From positions 1 through 5,741 of the forward strand of contig JAURLY010000125.1 of the NCBI GenBank assembly GCA_030830945.1: 5,741 nucleotides of DNA, written 5' to 3'. This DNA is from Gammaproteobacteria bacterium (GTDB lineage: Bacteria; Pseudomonadota; Gammaproteobacteria; Pseudomonadales; GM7GCV1). Numbering within the stretch: the first letter of the stretch is position 1; the number at the start of each line of letters is the position of its first letter. Both the position numbers and the translations under genes were made by a program. Shown here one piece after another: positions 1-5,741 of the stretch. The notes under the pieces were generated by a model. The model had not been told where the DNA came from. It made no database searches and saw only the letters and a list, made by a program, of their open reading frames with translations.

Positions 1-2462
1 AAAAACGCTTTGCTGCACTGACGAGCGTTAGTGCCTTTCTGCTGGCCGGCTCGTTCTCGCCGTTAGCAAATTCACAGCCTAACTCTGGCATGCTTGAAGA
101 AATCATTGTCACAGCCCAAAAGAGGGTACAAAGCCTGCAAGATGTCCCTATCTCCGTCAATGTCATGGCTGGTGAAAAAATAGGCGAAGCTGGCATTAGT
201 AAAATCGAGGACCTGCAATCCTATGTTCCAAATTTCACCATGTCGGAAACAGGCATTGGAACAAATATATACATGCGCGGCCTTGGCTCAGGCATCAACC
301 AGGGCTTTGAACAGTCGGTTGGACTCTATAAAGACGGTGCATACTACGGTCGTGCCCAGCTTTCCCGGGCGCCATTCCTTGATCTTGAACGTGTAGAGGT
401 TTTGCGAGGGCCGCAGAATATCCTCTATGGCAAGAACAGTATTGCTGGTGCTATCAGCATGATGAGTGCGCGACCTACGCCGGAATTTGAAGGCAAGGTC
501 TCAGCAACAGTCGAGCCGGAGTATGGTGAAAAAATTGTGGATTTGGTTCTTTCTGGACCGCTCACCGACAATCTTTCCGGACGAATTGCCCATCGCAGTC
601 GAGATCATGACGGCTATATCAAAAACCTGAACGCGGGTGATGAGCCACGTCGAGATGAACAAACTACTCGACTTTCCCTTTTACTGACTGGAGAGAATGG
701 GGCTGAATTTAGTTTGGTGCATGAACGCAGTGACTTCGATGTAGATGGTCGCCAGGTGGAGATAATAGGAGACAGGCCTTCGTTAAACCCCAGTCTGGCC
801 GGTGCCAACTGGGGACAGTTTTTGTTTTCCCTAAATCCACTTAATGCATTTACAGGGGCGGACGAAACACCTGCATCTGTTCTTAACAACGAAGTTGATT
901 ACGCTCGTTCTGCTAACAGGGATTACAGCTATAACAAGGTCGATAGCACGGTTTTTAATATGACATTTGACCTCAATGATATAGAGCTTAGCGCCACTAC
1001 TTCGCTGGTGTCTTATGAATACGAAGAACTCTGTGATTGTGATTTCACCAGTGCAGATGTGTTTTTTGTTGAATCAATGGAAGAGTATGACCAGTTTAGT
1101 CAGGAAGTACGTCTGACTTCTCCAGGTGGTGATAAGGTCGACTGGATCGCAGGACTTTACTATCAGTCTTCAGATCTCGATTTTCAGGATCGCTTTCTAA
1201 CCAGTCCTACATCTACCGTAGGTAATGTACTGGATACTGTGTTGCCTACTTTATTCCAGCAGCTCGCGGGAGCTGATGTTTATCCCAGTGGTGCCGGGCA
1301 GGCGTTGAATGGTTTTGCTGCGCCGCGAATGTTTAATCAGGACAGCACGCTGGGTTCAGCGTTTGCACAGGTTACCTGGAATATAAATGACCTGACTCGC
1401 TTTACTGTGGGCGGGCGTTATTCCAGTGAGGAAAAAAATGCCTCGCGAACATTGGATTTTACTAACCTAAGTGGTAGTTCACTTCCCTTTGATGATCTGT
1501 TTTTGCCCAACACAACTATGGGTGTGGATTACATTCTGGGGCAAGTTCTCAGGGTCGCACGTCATGATTTGGACGGCCGTAGGGAAGAGAGCAAATTTGC
1601 GCCATCAATGATCTTTGAGCGCGACTTTGCCCAGGACTCCATGGCTTATCTGTCCTGGTCGCGCGGATTTAAATCGGGTGGCTTCGACGTGCGTTCCAAT
1701 GCGCCCCCGCAAGTCACTATGTTAAACCCCGCATTTCCTGGGGTTGTACCCGCAGGCACCTTTGAATATGAGCAAGAACAGGCCGAAACACTTGAAGCAG
1801 GTATAAAAAGCCGTCTTCTGGACAACCAGGCAGAGTTTAATCTGGCGGTATTTCGCACAGAGTACGAGGACCTTCAGGTAAGCATCTTTGATGGCTCGCT
1901 AGGCTTTAATGTAGGCAACGCAGCTGCGGCTGTTTCGCAGGGAGTTGAGCTAGATGGACGCTGGGCGGCTACAGAAAATCTTACGCTGAGTGGTTCGCTG
2001 GCACTGCTGGACTTTGAATTTGACGAATACCCCAACGGGCAATGTACCCAGCTTGTTCGCATCACAACGGGGAATGATCTCTGTGATTACAGCGGTATGA
2101 CCAATCAGTACGTAGCCGATGTCACTGGGTTTTTGTCAGCGGATTACCAGATGCCGATTTCTGACAGGCTATTTGCGAACATGGTCATGGATATTGTTTA
2201 TTCCAGTGAGTACAACCCCTCGCAAAACCTTGACCCCAATGTTGAGCAAGATGGATATACCAAGCTGAACCTTAGGCTTAGCCTAAGCGACATAGACGAT
2301 ACTTGGGAAGTCTCTTTGCTTGGCAAAAATCTCACGGATGAAGAGGTTATTACCTATGTGAACGATACGCCGTTAGCCGGCTCTCTCTCCCAGAGCATTG
2401 GTTATTACGGTTTTATTGAGCCTCCCCGTACCCTGGCAATACAGGGAACCTACCGCTTTTAG
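1..2462 (+). CDS. TonB-dependent outer-membrane receptor, 5' end outside the window
   Basis: This encodes a ligand-gated outer-membrane beta-barrel that imports a substrate using energy from TonB-ExbB-ExbD. The reading frame is open from base 3 and gives 819 visible residues. The 29 codons before the first in-frame ATG (base 90) read as the end of a signal peptide: a Lys-Arg, a hydrophobic run (LTSVSAFLLAGS) and an LANS cleavage-like site ending near base 74. The true start is therefore upstream, probably only a few codons beyond the window edge. Next come a TonB-box-like EEIIVTAQKR (96-125), a plug beginning LQDVPIS, and the plug signature LRGPQNILYGK (402-434). The rest is a long barrel with alternating strands and a C-terminal Phe (GTYRF), the usual outer-membrane assembly signal. 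The 'EEIIVTAQKR' type is common in marine and sphingomonad receptors. The ligand cannot be read from sequence. The downstream lipase, 42 bp away, suggests a lipid-derived substrate, which is inference. Family assignment is firm; specificity is not. Confidence 0.95.
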   Translation, partial: KRFAALTSVSAFLLAGSFSPLANSQPNSGMLEEIIVTAQKRVQSLQDVPISVNVMAGEKIGEAGISKIEDLQSYVPNFTMSETGIGTNIYMRGLGSGINQGFEQSVGLYKDGAYYGRAQLSRAPFLDLERVEVLRGPQNILYGKNSIAGAISMMSARPTPEFEGKVSATVEPEYGEKIVDLVLSGPLTDNLSGRIAHRSRDHDGYIKNLNAGDEPRRDEQTTRLSLLLTGENGAEFSLVHERSDFDVDGRQVEIIGDRPSLNPSLAGANWGQFLFSLNPLNAFTGADETPASVLNNEVDYARSANRDYSYNKVDSTVFNMTFDLNDIELSATTSLVSYEYEELCDCDFTSADVFFVESMEEYDQFSQEVRLTSPGGDKVDWIAGLYYQSSDLDFQDRFLTSPTSTVGNVLDTVLPTLFQQLAGADVYPSGAGQALNGFAAPRMFNQDSTLGSAFAQVTWNINDLTRFTVGGRYSSEEKNASRTLDFTNLSGSSLPFDDLFLPNTTMGVDYILGQVLRVARHDLDGRREESKFAPSMIFERDFAQDSMAYLSWSRGFKSGGFDVRSNAPPQVTMLNPAFPGVVPAGTFEYEQEQAETLEAGIKSRLLDNQAEFNLAVFRTEYEDLQVSIFDGSLGFNVGNAAAAVSQGVELDGRWAATENLTLSGSLALLDFEFDEYPNGQCTQLVRITTGNDLCDYSGMTNQYVADVTGFLSADYQMPISDRLFANMVMDIVYSSEYNPSQNLDPNVEQDGYTKLNLRLSLSDIDDTWEVSLLGKNLTDEEVITYVNDTPLAGSLSQSIGYYGFIEPPRTLAIQGTYRF

Positions 2463-2504
2463 GTAGGTATTTCAGGTAAATAAACAGGAGCTAGAGGGTA
2501 GAAA

Positions 2505-4649
2505 ATGATTATACAAAATTACCTAAAGATAGCCGGCTGTATAGTAGCTGGTGCGGTAGTTCTCTCATCTTGTGGGGGAAACTCCTCCACAACCGTAATT
2601 AACCCTGTCATCCCAGGTGTTGAAGAAACCGAGAAATCGACTATCTCTTTTGATCCGGCAGCCGGGGTAATTGCACTTCCAAATGATCTGCTTTTTTCCG
2701 GTACAACGGATGGAACGCTTGAACCACCAGATGAAGCCGATGCCAAGGAAGCCGGAAAAGAAGTCGATTTCGCCAATCCTGGTGCCGCAATAGGTGCGAT
2801 GGATGGTTGGTCAACCCAGATGCCAATGCAAATTTCGGTCAATCTCGTTAGTGGATCGACCGTGGATGCCTCGACAGTTGGGCCCTCGACAGTGATGCTA
2901 ATTGAAACCAACTGCCAATTGGGTGGCACTGGCTGTTCAACCTTTACACCCGTTGACTATGGCCCAACAGGTTATGTTGCCGTAGCGAGCACGGACACTA
3001 TTACCGTACTGCCTATGGTGCCGCTGAAGCCAAAAACCAATTATGTAGTTGCGCTGACCAATGGTATTGAAGATTCTCGCGGTGAAGCCATTGATCCCTC
3101 ACCCCTTTACAAGGAAGTAACCCGTGACCCGGCAGAGATTGATATTAAGAATGCAACCCTTGGTAGCTTGCAAGATGCCATTAATGGTTACGAAGGAATC
3201 GCCGCGGCGGCAACGGGCACTTCGCCAGATGCGTTTATATATACCGCCTCCTGGACTACGGCTTCTGTAGGGGATTCGATAGGAAGTGCGCTGCAGGCCG
3301 TTACAGCTGCCAGTTTCGCACCACAGATCGTTGGCATTGAGCCCCATCCTCTGGTCAACACTGCCAGTATTGGTGGTTTTGGGCTAGCGGATATCTATCA
3401 AGGTACAGTGACCTTGCCTTATTTTTCTTCTGTGCCGACCACAGAATCTCCCTTCGCTCCTTTGACCCAGCAATGGCAAGCCTTCTGTGACAATGGTGTG
3501 ATGCTCTCCCAAATAGATCCAGCTGTACTGGCAACTCTGACGCCGGGGCCTAATGCCGCCGCTTGCCAAATGCTTGGACTGGGCGATTTTGGCCTAGATA
3601 CGGAAAGACATATTTCGCGTTATAACCCGGTGCCTGAAGTACGTGCAGCGATGGCACTGGATGTGATAATTACGGTTCCCAATGATGCCAGTGGATTTGG
3701 TGCCGCAACCTGGCCACTTGTTATCGTGCAGCATGGGATCACCTCGAAAAAAGAAGACATGCTGGCTGTTGCTGATTCCATGGCTGCTGCAGGGTTTGCC
3801 ACCATTGGTATCGACCTGCCACTTCATGGTAGTCGAGGGTTTGATGTGGATGGAGACACCAACGACGACATCAATGCCACGACTGTGGATGTCACACACT
3901 ACATGAACCTGGGATATCTTTTGACGGGCAGGGATAACCTGCGTCAGAGCATTGCTGATATAGCTGGTTTGCGTATGGCAATTGCCAATGGCTTCAACTT
4001 TGAGGCGGGCACCAGTATTTCAGACGCTGACTTTGACCGTACTGATGTTCATTTTGTTGGCCTATCCTTAGGCGGGATTACTGGTACGGGCTTTAACGCA
4101 ATAGCTACACAGCTCGGAATGCCCTCAGCAACAGCTACCTATGTCGCCGCAGGCGGGGGTATTATTCCACTTCTCATGGATTCTGGTTCGTTCGGCTCGT
4201 TGGTAAAGCAGTCTGTTCTAGAGGGGGCCGGTCTTAACCCTGATACCGTCGATGCCACCACAGCGGCCAGCGTTTTGGGACAATTTGCGTTTGTTGCCCA
4301 GATGATCATCGATCCAGCAGATCCAAACAACTATGCAGCTGGCGCTTCTGCGGTTTCACCCACTTTTGTTGTACAAGTGAATGGCGACACAGTCATCCCA
4401 AATCAGTCCAGTTTCAGCGGGCTTACATTCGGTGGTACCCAGCCCTTGGCAAATCTTATGGGCCTATCCCAAGTATCCTATGGTGATGCTCCAGCAAACT
4501 CCGGGTTGGTAAAATTTACCGAGGGAAGTCATGGTTCTTTATTGAGTCCAGCTGCGAGCGCTGTTGCGACTGCTGAAATGCAAAAAGAAATTGCCACTTT
4601 TGTGGCCTCTGACCTGATTATTCTTACCGATGCCAGCGTCGTCGAATAA
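2505..4649 (+). CDS. Outer-membrane lipoprotein lipase, VolA / Pla-1/cef-type
   Basis: This is a predicted esterase or (lyso)phospholipase anchored in the outer membrane, 714 residues long. The signal peptide ends in lipobox LSSC with lipidated Cys23. The next residues are Gly-Gly, not Asp, which favours outer-membrane sorting. Residues about 45-110 (FDPAAGVIALPNDLLF, then GAMDGWSTQMPM) resemble the N-terminal domain of bacterial virulence-factor lipases. Residues about 105-195 look like a bacterial Ig-like domain (STVDASTVGPSTV, then PLKPKTNYVVAL). The alpha/beta-hydrolase part starts near 383, with oxyanion-type HG at 410-411. The nucleophile elbow is GLSLG with Ser521. Asp628 (NGDTVIP) and His676 (GSHGS) are in the right order for the acid and base. 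C137/C144 and C328/C354 could form disulfides. The start has an AGAGGG ribosome site at 2493-2498, 6 bp from the ATG. In V. cholerae, VolA frees fatty acid from lysophosphatidylcholine on the cell surface and FadL takes it up. Here the neighbour is a TonB receptor. Family call is good; substrate is inferred. Confidence 0.87.
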   Translation: MIIQNYLKIAGCIVAGAVVLSSCGGNSSTTVINPVIPGVEETEKSTISFDPAAGVIALPNDLLFSGTTDGTLEPPDEADAKEAGKEVDFANPGAAIGAMDGWSTQMPMQISVNLVSGSTVDASTVGPSTVMLIETNCQLGGTGCSTFTPVDYGPTGYVAVASTDTITVLPMVPLKPKTNYVVALTNGIEDSRGEAIDPSPLYKEVTRDPAEIDIKNATLGSLQDAINGYEGIAAAATGTSPDAFIYTASWTTASVGDSIGSALQAVTAASFAPQIVGIEPHPLVNTASIGGFGLADIYQGTVTLPYFSSVPTTESPFAPLTQQWQAFCDNGVMLSQIDPAVLATLTPGPNAAACQMLGLGDFGLDTERHISRYNPVPEVRAAMALDVIITVPNDASGFGAATWPLVIVQHGITSKKEDMLAVADSMAAAGFATIGIDLPLHGSRGFDVDGDTNDDINATTVDVTHYMNLGYLLTGRDNLRQSIADIAGLRMAIANGFNFEAGTSISDADFDRTDVHFVGLSLGGITGTGFNAIATQLGMPSATATYVAAGGGIIPLLMDSGSFGSLVKQSVLEGAGLNPDTVDATTAASVLGQFAFVAQMIIDPADPNNYAAGASAVSPTFVVQVNGDTVIPNQSSFSGLTFGGTQPLANLMGLSQVSYGDAPANSGLVKFTEGSHGSLLSPAASAVATAEMQKEIATFVASDLIILTDASVVE

Positions 4650-4670
4650 TGTAAAATGCACCTCGATAAT
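4642..4670 (+). promoter_or_regulatory. Weak candidate sigma-70 promoter for rlmE
   Basis: TCGAAT (4642-4647, 3 of 6 matches to the -35 consensus), a 17-bp spacer, then GATAAT (4665-4670, 5 of 6 matches to the -10 consensus). It overlaps the lipase stop codon. Transcription would begin near 4677, inside the A-tract of the terminator, so the rlmE leader would carry the GC core of the hairpin. The -35 is poor and such matches arise often by chance. It is listed because rlmE otherwise has no visible promoter in the short gap. Confidence 0.25.
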
Positions 4671-4674
4671 TATT

Positions 4675-4703
4675 AAAAAAACCGGGTGCTCCCCGGTTTT
4701 TTT
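4675..4703 (+). terminator. Rho-independent terminator after the receptor-lipase operon
   Basis: A perfect 12-bp inverted repeat: seven A plus CCGGG (4675-4686), a 5-base loop TGCTC, then CCCGG plus seven T (4692-4703). The GC-rich core followed by a T-tract is the textbook intrinsic terminator. The A-tract on the left arm means it could also stop transcription coming from the opposite strand. It begins 25 bp after the lipase stop codon and ends 17 bp before rlmE. Confidence 0.93.
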
Positions 4704-4720
4704 ATGAGGAAAAAGGTTTA

Positions 4721-5353
4721 ATGAGCAAATCTAAAAGTAGTGGCCGATGGTTACGCGAACACTTTTCTGACGAATACGTCATCAAAAGCCAGAAAGAGGG
4801 CTATCGTTCTCGAGCTAGCTACAAGCTAAAAGAGATTGATGACAGGGACAAACTGATCAAACCCGGGAATCTGGTGGTAGATCTTGGTTCGGCACCAGGT
4901 GGCTGGTCACAGGTTGCCGCTGAACGCGTGGGCCACAATGGGCGAGTCATCGCTTCGGATATTTTGTTGATGGATGGTTTGGCAGATGTCGAATTTATCC
5001 AGGGTGACTTCACCAAAGAGGCCGTATTTGACCGCATCCTTGATGCCATTAATAGCGAGCCCGTAGATCTTGTAATATCTGATATGGCCCCAAACATGAG
5101 TGGTATGAAGGCAGTTGATCAACCCAGGGCCATGTATCTGGCTGAGTTGGCTTATGACATGGCAATCAAAGTTTTGCGCCCCGGGGGTTCATTTGTCACC
5201 AAGATATTTATGGGAGAAGGCTTTGATCAATATATGAAGGATGCGCGTATTAACTATGAGAAAGTTTTAACACGCAAGCCCGATTCGTCGCGCGCGCGAT
5301 CCCCTGAGGTTTACTTGGTCGCAAAGAAATTTAAGGGTAAAAAGACGGTTTAG
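4721..5353 (+). CDS. rlmE: 23S rRNA 2'-O-ribose methyltransferase RlmE (FtsJ/RrmJ)
   Basis: This SAM-dependent enzyme methylates the ribose of U2552 in the A loop of 23S rRNA, a late step in large-subunit maturation in the cytoplasm. At 210 residues it is full length compared with about 209 in E. coli. The Rossmann-type SAM site is DLGSAPGGWSQ (residues 54-64), and Asp80 (ASDIL) sits where the adenosine-contacting Asp is in the E. coli enzyme. The catalytic tetrad is intact: Lys35, Asp121 (SDMAPNMSG), Lys161 (TKIF) and Glu196 (SPEVYLVA). Each is shifted by three from E. coli K38, D124, K164 and E199. The N-terminal RWLREHFSDEYV and the KPDSSRARSPEVY stretch are further family signatures. The start is set by homology and by purine-rich GAGGA/AAAGG stretches at 4706-4716. 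It precedes ftsH, as in many gammaproteobacteria. Confidence 0.97.
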   Translation: MSKSKSSGRWLREHFSDEYVIKSQKEGYRSRASYKLKEIDDRDKLIKPGNLVVDLGSAPGGWSQVAAERVGHNGRVIASDILLMDGLADVEFIQGDFTKEAVFDRILDAINSEPVDLVISDMAPNMSGMKAVDQPRAMYLAELAYDMAIKVLRPGGSFVTKIFMGEGFDQYMKDARINYEKVLTRKPDSSRARSPEVYLVAKKFKGKKTV

Positions 5354-5369
5354 TTAGCTTTTAGCTATG

Positions 5370-5402
5370 ACTTTGATAAGTGTCGCCCTTTGTCCCCATA
5401 GT
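5370..5402 (+). promoter_or_regulatory. Candidate heat-shock (sigma-32) promoter, overlapping a sigma-70-like site, before ftsH
   Basis: CCCCATAG at 5394-5401 carries the CCCCAT core of the sigma-32 -10 element. Upstream, ACTTTGA at 5370-5376 keeps the TTGA core of the -35 element. The 17-bp gap is within the broad range reported for sigma-32 promoters. The same stretch also reads as a sigma-70-type pair: TTGATA (5373-5378, 5 of 6), an 18-bp spacer, CATAGT (5397-5402, 4 of 6). Transcription would start near 5409, giving an ftsH leader of about 60 nt. The rlmE-ftsH operon is heat-shock controlled in E. coli, which makes the match meaningful. It remains a motif match only. Confidence 0.45.
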
Positions 5403-5425
5403 GGTAAACTTCAAAAGAATCTGTA

Positions 5426-5450
5426 AGGCGAGTAATAACGATTTTCGCCT
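5426..5450 (+). repeat. Small inverted repeat in the ftsH leader
   Basis: AGGCGA (5426-5431) and TCGCCT (5445-5450) are perfect reverse complements around a 13-base loop. The right arm ends four bases before the AAGGT ribosome-binding site of ftsH (5455-5459). No T-tract follows, so it is not an intrinsic terminator. It could be a leader RNA hairpin or an operator half-site pair, or chance, since six base pairs with a large loop is weak. Confidence 0.35.
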
Positions 5451-5467
5451 GAATAAGGTAGATAAAT

Positions 5468-5741
5468 ATGGCAAAAAATTTAATTCTCTGGCTGGTTATT
5501 GCTGCTGTGTTAATGGCGGTTTTTCAGAACCTTAATCAAGGGGTTCCAGCTAACGAAATCAGTTACACCGATTTTGTTGAGCAAGTTCAAAACGGCAATG
5601 TAGAAGAAGTCACCTTCCAGGGTTCCATGATTTATGGTGAAACCAGAGATGGTTCCAGTTTTCAGTCGGTTCGTCCCAACGTCACAGATAACCAGATCAT
5701 GGATGAATTGCTTCGCAACGGCGTAAATGTTCGTGGAGAAC
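5468..5741 (+). CDS. ftsH: ATP-dependent zinc metalloprotease FtsH, N-terminal part only
   Basis: FtsH is a hexameric inner-membrane AAA+ protease. It extracts and degrades misassembled membrane proteins and, in E. coli, also sigma-32 and LpxC. Only the first 91 codons are here; the AAA+ and zinc-protease domains lie beyond the right edge. The opening MAKNLILWLVIAAVLMAVFQ is almost identical to the E. coli start. It forms the first transmembrane segment (residues about 5-19). From about residue 25 the periplasmic domain begins, with the family-typical pattern ISYTDFVEQVQNGNVEEVTF and later DELLRNGVNVRGE. The start is supported by AAGGT at 5455-5459, 8 bp from the ATG. It lies 114 bp after rlmE in the conserved order, and the spacer may hold its own promoter. 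The frame is open to the window edge with no sign of damage. Confidence 0.96.
   Translation, partial: MAKNLILWLVIAAVLMAVFQNLNQGVPANEISYTDFVEQVQNGNVEEVTFQGSMIYGETRDGSSFQSVRPNVTDNQIMDELLRNGVNVRGE

Noticed and set aside
1032..1040. Close Cys pair (CDC) in the receptor and a second pair at 2043-2084, considered as metal-binding motifs.
   Set aside because: Paired cysteines in extracellular loops of these receptors usually form disulfides; nothing else here suggests metal coordination.
2463..2504. Search for a promoter or terminator between the receptor and lipase genes.
   Set aside because: The 42-bp gap holds only the lipase ribosome site; no inverted repeat or -35/-10 pair was found, which supports one operon.
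2519..2929. 136-codon minus-strand open frame across the lipase N-terminus, and similar antisense frames elsewhere.
   Set aside because: Low-complexity Ser/Pro/Thr-rich composition typical of antisense shadows of real coding sequence. No motifs or start signals were seen.
3682..3906. 74-codon + strand open frame inside the lipase gene.
   Set aside because: It is out of frame with a well-supported lipase gene, has no family resemblance and no convincing ribosome site; it is a shadow frame.
4704..4721. Five-codon mini-ORF (MRKKV) whose TAA overlaps the rlmE ATG as TAATG, suggesting a leader peptide with translational coupling.
   Set aside because: It has no ribosome-binding site of its own, because the terminator T-tract lies directly upstream. 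Such a short frame arises easily by chance from the A/G-rich rlmE ribosome site.
5355..5367. TAGCT-TTT-AGCTA small dyad just after the rlmE stop, considered as a terminator.
   Set aside because: The stem is five mostly A/T pairs with a 3-base loop and no T-tract, too weak to terminate transcription.

Overview
The window looks like chromosomal DNA of a gammaproteobacterium, most likely a marine or environmental one. The best evidence is at the right end. There an rlmE (ftsJ) gene with all four catalytic residues is followed by an ftsH whose first 20 residues nearly match the enterobacterial protein, the classic rlmE-ftsH order. The left half is an outer-membrane nutrient-acquisition module. 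A TonB-dependent receptor and a lipoprotein lipase of the VolA/Pla-1/cef type are the kind of genes common in heterotrophic marine Gammaproteobacteria. The genus cannot be determined from this window.

Layout, all on the + strand: (1) 1-2462, a TonB-dependent receptor cut at its 5' end by the window edge; (2) 2505-4649, a complete 714-residue lipoprotein lipase, 42 bp downstream and probably in the same operon; (3) 4675-4703, a strong intrinsic terminator closing that operon; (4) 4721-5353, rlmE, starting only 17 bp after the terminator; (5) 5354-5467, a 114-bp spacer with a candidate heat-shock-type promoter and a small hairpin; (6) 5468 to the end, the first 91 codons of ftsH. No RNA genes, insertion sequences, CRISPR arrays or attachment sites were seen. 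There is no gene-free stretch longer than 300 bp.

How the genes may work together: the lipase is predicted to be an outer-membrane lipoprotein that cleaves an ester lipid. The receptor is predicted to import a ligand across the outer membrane using TonB energy. In Vibrio cholerae the related lipase VolA works with the fatty-acid channel FadL, whereas here the partner gene is a TonB-dependent receptor. A lipase-plus-TonB-receptor lipid-scavenging pair is the most interesting hypothesis in the window, but the substrate is unknown. The rlmE-ftsH part is housekeeping: 23S rRNA 2'-O-methylation and membrane protein quality control. Its notable points are the possible sigma-32 promoter in front of ftsH and the unclear source of rlmE transcription just behind a terminator.
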